Source: Cyanodermella asteris | Lineage: Eukaryota; Ascomycota; Lecanoromycetes; Ostropales; Stictidaceae | NCBI GenBank assembly: GCA_900618795.1 | Contig: UYJD01000004.1 | Location: forward strand, 1,026,605 to 1,090,604 | Direction of reading: 5' to 3' | Length of the DNA: 64,000 bases | Part shown: positions 1 through 8,418 of the stretch, one piece after another | Layout of the letters: each line of letters begins with the position of its first letter | Numbering within the stretch: position 1 is the first letter of the stretch | Program-made: the position numbers and the translations under genes | Notes under the pieces: generated by a model | The model's input: only the letters and a program-made list of their open reading frames with translations | What the model was told of the DNA's origin: nothing | Database searches by the model: none

Positions 1-313
1 CAACTCGATGAAATCTTTCAAGAGCTCCACCAAATCGCTCCGCGACCTCAAGTACGAAGCCAAGGAAGCGAAAGTCAACCGCCCACTGCACGAAATCGGT
101 GCGGCACGGGATCCGAGCAGACCTAGGAGCGGGAGTCGGAGTCGGAGTCGGAGTCGTAGCACAAAGGCGACGGCGGTGCAGATTGTGAAGGCGAAGGATA
201 GGGATCTGGATTGGGGCGCCATGCTGGGGGCGCCGGTGACGCCGAGGACGCCACGGCAGATGGTCAGGGCTTGGGAGGAGTATGGTGGGGAGGACGAGAA
301 GGGGGTGAGATGA
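1..313 (+). CDS. 3' end of an unknown protein (partial)
   Basis: An open frame enters from the left edge and stops at TGA 311-313. The ATG at position 8 is probably internal, because the frame is open back to the window start. The visible ~100 residues are basic and low in complexity. A six-base GGAGTC-type microsatellite (about 131-155) encodes a short Ser-Arg run (SRSRSRSRS), followed by a tail rich in charged residues ending in EDEKGVR. No catalytic motif is visible and I do not recognise the family. SR-type and proline/threonine patches suggest a disordered C-terminus, perhaps phosphorylated. Function unknown. Confidence 0.55.
   Translation, partial: NSMKSFKSSTKSLRDLKYEAKEAKVNRPLHEIGAARDPSRPRSGSRSRSRSRSTKATAVQIVKAKDRDLDWGAMLGAPVTPRTPRQMVRAWEEYGGEDEKGVR
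131..155 (+). repeat. GGAGTC hexanucleotide microsatellite in coding sequence
   Basis: Four to five tandem copies of a six-base GGAGTC/GGAGTCG-type unit encode the Ser-Arg dipeptides of the partial gene. Six-base units keep the frame when copy number changes. Confidence 0.7.
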
Positions 314-1019
314 TGTCGAGTCGTGGATGGTTCGAGTCCGTGGCTGTTCACACATAGAGGGGTGCTGTTAGGTGAGGTTGCTCGAGTGGCCTCTGTTGGT
401 ACATGGCAGGCAAGCGTGGGAAGAAGAACTTTCGTGTTATTCTGTTTTTATGCCCTTGGTTGTAGCAGATTATTTCCGACAATTTGGATTTTGTGTGATC
501 TTGAAGCCTTTTTTTTTCCAAGTTGTTGACGGCATCAAAAAAACCCTAGTCCAAACATACAGTATACATATAGGATCCCTTTTCTTGTTCAACAGACGTG
601 GACTGTTTTTGTCAATTGCTGTTTTTGCGGGAAACGGGGCGACATGGTTCGGAACTTTTGGCTCGAACCGGATTTACCTAACCACCAGCCCAAGATGTCG
701 AGTGCGATTTGAGCGCGACAGGATATGAAGAATCCCCAGCCTGTTCGTATCCAAAATTAGCGTGGCAGCTGGGCTAACTGGGATGTCGATTTGTGGCATT
801 AGCAAGACAACGATTCCGTATCACTGCACATGGGGTTGATACGGCAGCTCAATTGTGGTCATTTCACTTGATTTGATTAATGTACAGTATTTTCAAACTG
901 ATGCCACTGTCGTGGGGCTCACTATTCGACAGACTCCATAATATCAACCGCTTCAAGTAGTGCAGACTTCAGGATTTTCGAGGTTTCTTTCGTTCATCCA
1001 AAAAGCAGATTTAAACCGC
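314..1019. other. Convergent intergenic region, no gene seen
   Basis: About 700 nt between two genes that point at each other, so it should hold two 3' UTRs. It is AT-richer than its flanks, with T-runs near 509. The short open frames use non-ATG starts and resemble nothing known. Confidence 0.6.
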
Positions 1020-1722
1020 TTAGTTGAAAGGGTTGGTGCGCGTTCCCCAGTAGGTGAGGAACAAGCTGAGGCCGACAGTCTCGAAGATGCGGGCCAGAGC
1101 ACCAACAGCGACGGTGTCGAGCGGACGGTTCTCAGTGACAATCTGGGCGACAAACTATACATTGTTAGCATGGTCTCATTCGATTCCGAGAGAGTCTGAA
1201 CGTACGCTAGGGGCAGAGCTGGCGAAGAAGATCAAGGAGCCGAGGTAAGCGGCGCCTTTGTAGCTGAGAGTACCAGTAGCGTTGATCAGAGCACCGACAC
1301 CGTATGTCTGCAGAGCAGACCCGGCGAGGGAGCTACCCCAGGCAGCGGCGGCGCTGGCGGCCTCCTTGGACTTTGCGAACTCCTCCTTGGTGTTCGCGGC
1401 CTGGGCACGGTGGTAGGTGTCACCGAAGACAGGGGCCAAGATGGCGAGGGAGGCGGCGTGGGTGAAGATGGTGCCGAGGGCAATGGCCGAAGGCTTGACC
1501 GGGGGAAGGTCTGGATACTTGTCAGTCTGAGCTCGATTGTAGCAGAATTAACCTCAGGTCGGTGGAGATCGTTGATAGCGGTTGAGGTACAAACAGTGAC
1601 AATACAACTTCGATTGAAGCCACGTTGTTGTTGTCGTCGTCTCCACAGCTTCCAGCAAACTTTGGTAGCTCACATAGCTCCGACATGGTGGTGGAAAGAT
1701 ACTCACAGTGAAGAGTGGCCAT
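1020..1722 (-). CDS. DUF1761-type small membrane protein, three exons
   Basis: Exons read on the minus strand are 1722-1707, 1510-1206 and 1154-1020, joined by introns of 196 and 51 nt (donors GTGAGT and GTACGT, acceptors CCAG and TATAG). The frame closes perfectly to 151 residues. The protein begins MATLHYLPPVKPSAIALGTI. It has four hydrophobic stretches (about residues 12-30, 60-80, 85-105 and 120-145) with loops rich in Ala, Lys and Glu between the first two. The length, the four-helix plan and the C-terminal segment ending in TYWGTRTNPFN match the DUF1761 family of fungal and bacterial membrane proteins as I know it. Its molecular role is not known. The first exon is only 16 nt, so the start depends on that short splice. 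Confidence 0.72.
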
Positions 1723-2930
1723 TGTGATGGATTTATGAGTAATCGAAGTAGATTTGAGGTTGATCGAGGTAGTTTTTGGGGTAGAATTGAGCTCGAGTGG
1801 TGATGGGGAAGAAAGAGAAAGGCAGCGCAGCGGTCGAGAGGGCGGTTATGGCGTGTGCAAAAGCTGCGGGACAACAATGACCTCATCACAGCGGACGCAG
1901 CTTCCCTGCTCGCCGGGCAGCCTTTCAGTGCGTCCAGAACGACCGCCAAGACCTCGGCCGAACTTGCCGCATTTGACGAATCCTTCCATTTAAGCTCAAA
2001 AGCACGAAAAGCCCATGATGCGTGCACGGCTTTTGTGGCAGTATGACGGGCTTGTGCGGCTACACCCCAGCTTAGATCCCATATGTAAATGTTAATGGAC
2101 GTCATACCTTCTGGTACCTGCCAAGGTTCCTCACCTTTATCATGTGGAAAGCACCAGATACTACTAGCCTGCTGAACATTATGGCATCCTGGGAGTGTAT
2201 GGACGCTGTCAGACCACATGCCGTGGCATGCTGTCAAAGCCAAAAAAGTCAGCTTAGTACACTGTGAAAGCTTCTCCAGAGTCAAGTCACCTGACACGGC
2301 CAGAGCAGTCACTTGCACGACGGAATATGCCCGCCAGATGGCATGTACAAGCTGAGGTCTGGTGCTGGGTCCTGGTTCAGCCCAACGGTCTGTTCTCCAA
2401 TACATCGGCTCATGTATAAAGGCAGAAACCGTCCAGGGCGGGTGATCGAAAGTCCTCGCAGAGGCTTTAACTTGGCTCGTTGTCGACCAGATGACTTTGC
2501 TATGAACTCATTCAGTGACGACTTATGGCGAATTGGCTTGCAAGTGCATACTTTCTATTAAGCGTTTCCATGGTCATCCAGTGAGCGATTTCTATGCAAA
2601 GTCGGATAATTCTAATGCATTTGTCTCGTGATCGTCGGTCTAACGAACATTACGAAGAGGAATGCCCATCTATCCCTCTGTCCTCTGTCCTGGCCTCTGC
2701 CTTTGGTATATCCAGCCGCTGAAAAGTTGTGAAATATCCCCATTGTAGATTTTAAACTCCGTAGCCATGCCGTCGCTGAATGCAGTCTCGAAGTTGAGAA
2801 ACGATCTGCCAACCGCTCTTGTCTAATTTGCGTCCTTCTTGGTTGGCTCTGACTTTGCCTCGCTGTTGTGTTCTGCTCCTTTCTGTGCAGTTTTCAGAGC
2901 CTCCTCCTCCCTCTTTGCTTCGTCGGCGAG
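1723..2930. other. Intergenic region: promoter of the DUF1761 gene, 3' flank of the PRELI gene
   Basis: About 1.2 kb without a supportable gene. The DUF1761 promoter lies at its left end. An open frame on the minus strand crosses 1554-2405, but it overlaps the DUF1761 first intron and its sequence looks like chance. Confidence 0.6.
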
Positions 2931-3509
2931 TCATATAGCCATCTTCTGCCTTTCGCGCTCTTCGGCAAATACCTTCCGGCTCATCGCAAGCACAGCTTCG
3001 AATCCTTCCCGTCCCTTTCTAGCATTCTCTCCAAATCTCTCAACACTCGCCTCTTCAATCTTGGTCTTGATCTTCTGCCACCCGCCAGCCAGCGCCGTTA
3101 TTCGCGCCTCTTGATTGAACGTAGTCTTATTCATGCTCTCCCTCCCATTCTCCATCAACATCGGCTTGTACATGACAGTCTCCCGTACGCTGAGTATATT
3201 CGCCCACGTCAAGTTTGTGCTGACCATCGTGACCTTCTTTGCCTTGGGGTCCACGTAACTGACCTCGTGCACGTGGCTGTTCTCGTCTCCGCCGAAGAGC
3301 GAAATGACCCACTGCGGCGCCGACTGCTTGCACGTTATGAGCCGTTCTGTCCGGAGGATGCCAGTTGCGGAGTCGACATGTCGTGATAGCACGTCGACGG
3401 CGGTCACGTGTGTGGATTTGTCGTTCCAGGGCGAGTATTTTTGCCAGTTTGCCGTCGAAACTTCGTCCCACGAGTAGTCGAAACTGTGCTCTGACTGGAA
3501 GATCTTCAT
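2931..3509 (-). CDS. UPS2: PRELI/MSF1 domain protein, Ups2/Ups3-like (mitochondrial phospholipid transfer)
   Basis: Single-exon, 192 residues, ATG at 3509. The whole protein is one PRELI/MSF1 domain. It starts MKIFQSEHSFDYSWDEVSTA, followed by a THVTAVDVLSRHV block, the TERLITCKQ strand, an APQWV segment, and a C-terminal helix with ERFGENARKGREGFEAVL. This order and the MKIF start fit the Ups2/Ups3 branch better than the Ups1 branch. Known members sit in the mitochondrial intermembrane space with Mdm35 and carry phosphatidylserine toward the inner membrane for conversion to phosphatidylethanolamine. There is no cleavable presequence, as expected for the Mdm35-dependent import route. The C-terminus (KVFAEERERQKMAI) is shorter than in yeast Ups2. 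The assignment to Ups2 rather than Ups3 or a common ancestor is inference. Confidence 0.88.
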   Translation of the reverse strand: MKIFQSEHSFDYSWDEVSTANWQKYSPWNDKSTHVTAVDVLSRHVDSATGILRTERLITCKQSAPQWVISLFGGDENSHVHEVSYVDPKAKKVTMVSTNLTWANILSVRETVMYKPMLMENGRESMNKTTFNQEARITALAGGWQKIKTKIEEASVERFGENARKGREGFEAVLAMSRKVFAEERERQKMAI

Positions 3510-4321
3510 CTTCGATGAATGGGTGTGCGGAGGGCGAGCGAGAGATGAGAGGTGGCTCTAGGGCCAAATAATTTCGTGTTTGCCAACCGGTTTTTTTCCT
3601 TCTTTGTTCGCCAAGCCTTTGGTATAGCGGGTTTCCCTAGATCTGGCTATGGCTGCAAAAGACGTTTAAACGTTCTATGGTGTCCGTGTATCTGTACGTT
3701 GAAAGTCGCTGAAACGCAGGAAGATGATGAGGGCGATGGAGTTAAAGAGTGGAGGTGGTCGTGTGAGGAGTGTGCGTGGAGAAATCTGGAGGACGATCGT
3801 CTGCGTTTCAAGCCAGCGATGACTGCACGGCCCGCTTTCGGCCGGAGACTCTCGAACTTGCTTCCACTCTTCCGTCCGCCGCCGAGGCTAGACTACTGCA
3901 CACTATATCCCTCCCCCACGCCACGGGCTGTCTTTTTAACTGGTTCCTTACTGCTCGAGGTTCGATGATAGCACGCTGAGACGACTAAAGTTTTATCTCT
4001 GCGTCTCATTATAGGTGCATGTCGAGTTGGCGATGGCTACTACGCTCGACGCGAACACTAGGAAAGGCGCAGGAAAGTCATGCTATGCAGAAGGTCGAAG
4101 ATGAATTTAGTCAGAATAAACCCTTGTAGCTACAGCTTGTTTCTTGTCGTTCCTTCCCCATCCGTTAAGGCCGCTCTCTCGGTTGTATCGAACCGACGGG
4201 AGAGCAACTTTCGATGTCATGTATGTGGAACAGAAGTACCTGCTCACGCAACTTGAGGGAAGACTTTTCACTCCCTGCGCAGGTTGATTGGTCTCATCTT
4301 GAGAGCAGTTGCTGATCGGCT
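3510..4321. other. Intergenic region, no gene seen
   Basis: About 800 nt holding the promoter of the PRELI gene and the 3' flank of the small secreted protein gene. Open frames on the plus strand (for example 3552-3968) have no recognisable family or splice support. Confidence 0.55.
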
Positions 4322-4552
4322 TTACTTCTTATTGATAACGCAGCCGCAACCCAAAAGTCCGTAAATGTTTCGGAAATTGATCGCTTCTTGTACCTCATAC
4401 TCTTTGTCTCTCTTGCTGCAATAGGATCCGATCCATTGTCTGTACGTGTCGTGCGTGTCGAGGATGTCTAGCTCAGCCGCCTCTGGGACCGGCAGCGCTG
4501 TAGCCCGGCTGGCGAAGAGTATCAGGAGGACTCCCTGAATGAACGACTTCAT
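4322..4552 (-). CDS. Small secreted protein, 76 aa, candidate effector or precursor peptide
   Basis: I chose the ATG at 4552 because it puts a clean signal peptide at the N-terminus: MKSF, then a hydrophobic core (IQGVLLILFA), then SRATA-LPVPEA with a likely cleavage after TALA-type residues near 20. An upstream in-frame start at 4678 would bury this signal. The mature part is about 56 residues, with three Cys (one in SYCSKRD, two in LGCGCV) and a single dibasic KR. The odd Cys count argues against a simple knotted effector unless it dimerises. The gene is divergent from the UstYa-like gene, with 352 nt between start codons, so they may share a promoter. It could be a plant- or microbe-directed secreted protein or a RiPP-type precursor. 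No homolog is recognised. Confidence 0.55.
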   Translation of the reverse strand: MKSFIQGVLLILFASRATALPVPEAAELDILDTHDTYRQWIGSYCSKRDKEYEVQEAINFRNIYGLLGCGCVINKK

Positions 4553-4904
4553 CTTGGCTGTGGTAATGGAATAAGTGAAAAATTGAGTCTTCGGCGTGAA
4601 CCTGCGTGAAAACAAAGGCGCAAATGCGACGGTGCTCTTTTCAGGACAAGAGAGTGACTGTGACAACGGACTGGGCAATCCCTTTGAAGTACCGCTACTA
4701 GCGCTAACATCGTTGAGATGGCTGACAACACCGTACGGAGAGAGTCCGTTCTATGCGAGTTCGGCTCATACATGCCAAAAGCTTCCTTGCCGTGCTTTCC
4801 CCGAAGGAGGTGATAACAGTTCATGCGATCTCTTTGCATGAAGAGCTGAGATCATCTCCGGAAGATTTAATGAGCCTGTTGAGCCGCACCTTCGTGACGA
4901 GAAC
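4553..4904. promoter_or_regulatory. Shared divergent promoter of the small secreted protein and the UstYa-like gene
   Basis: 352 nt separate the two divergent start codons. No clear TATA box or operator was identified. The arrangement alone suggests coordinated transcription. Confidence 0.4.
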
Positions 4905-5909
4905 ATGGAGAAGTACGATGCGGAAGAGGCCCAGCTTTTGCTAAAAACAGGACGACAGCATCCACGATGATCTCCCGATTTCATCAAGATCGTTGCGAGC
5001 GAGCAAGAGAGCATTCCATCCGCTGAACGCCATCACGTGGGTCTCCTTGATGTTCAACATGCTGTTGACGACCTTGGTGCTGCATTACGCCCTCACTGTC
5101 CGAAATCATGACATGCTGTACTGTAAGTCTCAGGCATCCGTTCAAGTTAATGCTCTTCCAATACGCTGATCCAGTTTCCCAATTTAGCGCCCGCAATGAC
5201 TGCCCTCGAGCGGGAAGACGTCGTTTTCCGCAGCGCATTTGTCGATCAAACCACTCCCTACCAAGGACGATTGAACCCCGAGAACGACGCGCTCTGGTAC
5301 GGTCTCTACGCCAGTGTGTACTCTCCTGCCTTTTCGTCCGCTCCGTTCTCAGATGCTGACCGGAGGTTGCAAAGATGGCGTGTCGCGGGTCAGTGCCCAA
5401 GAAGCCCGGCATTTCGTCAACAAAACGCTCCCCATTCCAGGAGATCCAGGGTACTACGTGACCTCGCTCTCCGTCTTCCATCAGCTCCACTGCTTGGTAA
5501 GAACTCTCTCTGTCTCCTCATCTTCCTCAATCATCTCATGCTTTGACACGACTTGACTGCCCAGAACGCAGTTCGCCAGTGCTTCTACGGCGCCACCGAC
5601 TGGACGAACCAAGGCGAGATGTATGGTATAAAGCACCTCGACCACTGCATCGACACTATTTGTCAGAGCCTGCAGTGCAATGCCAACATCACGCTCCTGA
5701 CGTGGGCGAGGGGACCGCGAGATGGGAGCGTAAGGGCGGTCGCCCAGGTCTTTCACACGTGTCGGAAATTTGAGAAGATCAAGGAGTGGGCGTGGGAGCA
5801 TCGGTTGCGGGTCGAATTTGACGAGAATGGAAAAGTTGAGGATGATGTGCTGGGATGGGGGAATTATACGATTGAGCCTGAATTTGCTGGCTTGGGCACA
5901 GAGGGATGA
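4905..5909 (+). CDS. UstYa/DUF3328-family membrane protein with an apparent 1-nt frameshift near the N-terminus
   Basis: Exons 4905-5122, 5188-5313, 5366-5496 and 5565-5909; introns of 65, 52 and 68 nt with canonical ends. The family is set by two HxxHC motifs, HQLHC at the end of exon 3 and HLDHC in exon 4, and by one N-terminal membrane helix (about 5035-5095). UstYa-type proteins act in oxidative cyclisation of fungal peptides (ustiloxin, cyclochlorotine-type pathways); both motifs are intact here. From the ATG at 4905 the frame encodes a typical acidic cytosolic start (MEKYDAEEAQLLLK), then breaks at a run of five A (4943-4947). The summed exon length is one more than a multiple of three, so the break looks like a single extra A. 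An internal ATG at 5050 would give an intact 224-residue protein that lacks the cytosolic tail. It could be a sequencing error, a decayed gene, or a gene starting at 5050. Confidence 0.75.
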
Positions 5910-6108
5910 TGCGAGTTCGTTTCAAGGTCTGCGTATACTTGCAAAGGAGCTTATCGCATTGCTTGCTATTCGTCAGATGTGTAGTTTGCAGCACGCCTTT
6001 CTTCTGTCTAACGTCCCATCAACCTGGACTCGGTCCATGTTGCGATTCGGTGCCCTCACCGCAGTACCGATCTTGCTCTGCACTCGGCGCGAGTGCCTCG
6101 AAGTGCCG
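5910..6108. other. Convergent 3' flank
   Basis: 199 nt between the convergent stop codons of the UstYa-like gene and the 282-aa secreted protein gene. Nothing specific seen. Confidence 0.5.
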
Positions 6109-6957
6109 TCAGCCACAATCTGGGTTGTAGTCATATTTCTTCCAATTGTCATCTCCTTCCAGAACCACGACAGCACAGGTGACGTCCACGACGTCCACAC
6201 ATCTAGGCCCCGGAATCGGCGTCGGAGCTCGTCCGACGGTAATGGTCTGCAGGCTGGCCGTCGGTGTTGATCTAAGCACGCCGAAGGCGTCGAAGGACCC
6301 CGTAGACTGGAAGGTCAGGGTATATGTCCGGAGGGGGTTCGCGCTATTTGCAGCTTCCACACCCTCAGACAGAGCGCTTCGCTGAACGAAATCTTTGGCG
6401 GTCACCCGCTTCACCATGCACCTGTAGTCGCGCTGATCCCAGGATGCGTTGCATCCCCACACGGGGTTCTTGAAGAAGATCATCGCTTGATTCTCGTCGA
6501 GGTTTTGGCGATATTCGTTGACTGGGTCGATCCAAAAGCTCTTGACGAAGGGAAATTTGTCGTTGGCAGCACGATAGTCGTAGGGTCTGTAAGCTGGCAT
6601 CCAGGTGATGCCAGGGCCTAGATCGGAAGGATCTATGTTTGTTGTATCGGGAGATGGCCACGGCGTGGGGCCTGCCAGTATCGTCTGGAATGCTTTGGTT
6701 TCGTTACAGCCATTGTTCTGGGCAATTAGTGGTAGCTTTGTCCCTCCTGGAACTTTGGCAAACTCCGTCGCAGTGTAGTCTGCATTGTTGAAGTGGCTCA
6801 TCGTTGACGTAGCGAGTGGCCGTGGGTCATTTTCACTTGGGTTGTGTGTAGGTATATAGTCGTTAGCTTGTTGACCATCACCATTATCAGGAGCCGGCTC
6901 TGGGAATGCTCCTGAGAGCGAAGCAAAGGCAAATGCAAGAAGAAGGCGGCGTCTCAT
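6109..6957 (-). CDS. Secreted protein of 282 aa, family not recognised
   Basis: Single exon with ATG at 6957. The N-terminus MRRRLLLAFAFASLSGAFPEP is a textbook signal peptide: three Arg, a hydrophobic core and a likely cleavage near SGA-FP. The mature part is about 260 residues with seven Cys spread along it: NGCNET, WGCNAS, YRCMVK, PRCVD, DVTCAV and the final PDCG among them. It has many Pro/Asn/Asp residues and a few N-glycosylation sequons (NET, NAS). There is no membrane anchor or GPI tail. It has no motif I can link to a glycosidase, protease or known effector fold. It faces the UstYa-like gene tail to tail. A secreted enzyme or effector is possible; function unknown. Confidence 0.7.
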   Translation of the reverse strand: MRRRLLLAFAFASLSGAFPEPAPDNGDGQQANDYIPTHNPSENDPRPLATSTMSHFNNADYTATEFAKVPGGTKLPLIAQNNGCNETKAFQTILAGPTPWPSPDTTNIDPSDLGPGITWMPAYRPYDYRAANDKFPFVKSFWIDPVNEYRQNLDENQAMIFFKNPVWGCNASWDQRDYRCMVKRVTAKDFVQRSALSEGVEAANSANPLRTYTLTFQSTGSFDAFGVLRSTPTASLQTITVGRAPTPIPGPRCVDVVDVTCAVVVLEGDDNWKKYDYNPDCG

Positions 6958-8418
6958 TGTCTAGTTGACGTGAGAGGCGCTCCAAGAATAAGAGTACAAT
7001 AATACTAATCGCCGAAGCGTTATGGGTAAGAGCCCCTACAGAACAGGGGACGGTAGAGGGGTAGGTTCTCTGCAGGAACCACTTCTCAAGAGTGAAGTAC
7101 CGTAGACAGGAAGAAAGCAATTGGTAGAAGAGTACAAGGAAAAAGTCTGAGCAGGAAACTGAACGAGAGCCCCTTTAAGTACTACTCGACATGCGTGTCA
7201 GCAGTACTGCCAACTCAGAGAGCGAGACACGATGTTGGCGGGCACCTTTAGTGTCATGGCTTTTCGAAGCAAGATTGCAAAGTTAATTGACCTGCTATCG
7301 TCCCCGTTCAGCCACCGTCGTGTTTCAACTCAGACCTCAAAGGCCTATCTTTTCACCGCCGCCAGTATCGGAACCTTTTGAGAAGGTGTTGAAACACGTC
7401 GCCGCTTGGATCATTGGGGCCTCACAGGGCCCCGAACTCTGTCGATAGCTTTTGACAGCATGAACCAGCTCGTTCGGTCAATACAAACTCAACGTGGGCG
7501 TTGACGGTGGCTTCATACCCGGCCAAAAGGGATGTTTCAAATTAGTGAAGCCATGAGCTCGCTCTCCGCGCAAGCCGACACGGAAACAAATGGACCGTCT
7601 TGGTAGCCGCGACTGTGACGTTCGAGGCACGGCTTCATGGATATAGTCAAGAAAATCGCGCAATATGACAATATCGGCCTCTGCAAAGGGTTCGAAGCCT
7701 TGCACTCGTGTGTTGACCTGACACGGTACTTGGAGCTCTAAGTAGCTGACGTCTTTCGGCTTGCAATCACGGGATCTGGGCCTGCAAGATAGAGCGAGGC
7801 CCCGTTATAGTCTTTGAGTAAGGATCGCAAGATCGAAGAGCATAGTTCTATGGCCTGTTCCCGAGTTTTCCAGCGTCTGGAATACTGCTCGTAGGCTGCG
7901 GCGTCCGGCTGCAATGTCTCATGACGCGAAGACGACTTATCCTAGAGATGGACCGCTCTGCATCATATTGTCCGTCGTTTCATGTCTCAATTTAGTAGGT
8001 ACGGCGCCCTGCTCGGTGTGAGATCTTCGACCGGCGGTGGCCAAGGTCGTTTGGGAACTGGGTCAGTTGGTTTCGAACGAGGTCTCCGTCGTGGCCGCTG
8101 CGGTGCAGCGATGCTTACATAAGAGTGCCAGGATGCGCTCCATGTGAAACGAGCCTGGGCAAGATGCGCTGACAGAAGTCGTTGCGGACGTACTGCCTTA
8201 CTTGTCCTCAGTGCTACTTTTATGAGTACACTCAAAGCCACCTACATAATTCGCACTAGCGCTACCCTCGTGAGCAGGTAATCTCCTATTTATATTGACT
8301 TGTGTGGGCGAGCCTACCTAGAATGTTAGATGATTGAGCTGTTCCTTGGGAACTTGCATCAGATTGCCTATGGGCCTTCATTCACAAAAGTCCAGTAACG
8401 TCCCTCTCCCTCACCACA
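6958..8418. other. Intergenic region, 1.46 kb, no gene seen
   Basis: Holds the promoter of the 282-aa secreted protein gene on the left and the 3' flank of the glucosyltransferase gene on the right. Small minus-strand frames (7478-7705, 7987-8241) lack support. The end near 8400-8480 is strongly C/T-biased where the glucosyltransferase coding strand reads G/A-rich. Confidence 0.55.

Noticed and set aside
1554-2405. 283-aa open frame on the minus strand
   Set aside because: It crosses the first exon and intron of the DUF1761 gene in another frame, has no motif and its composition looks random.
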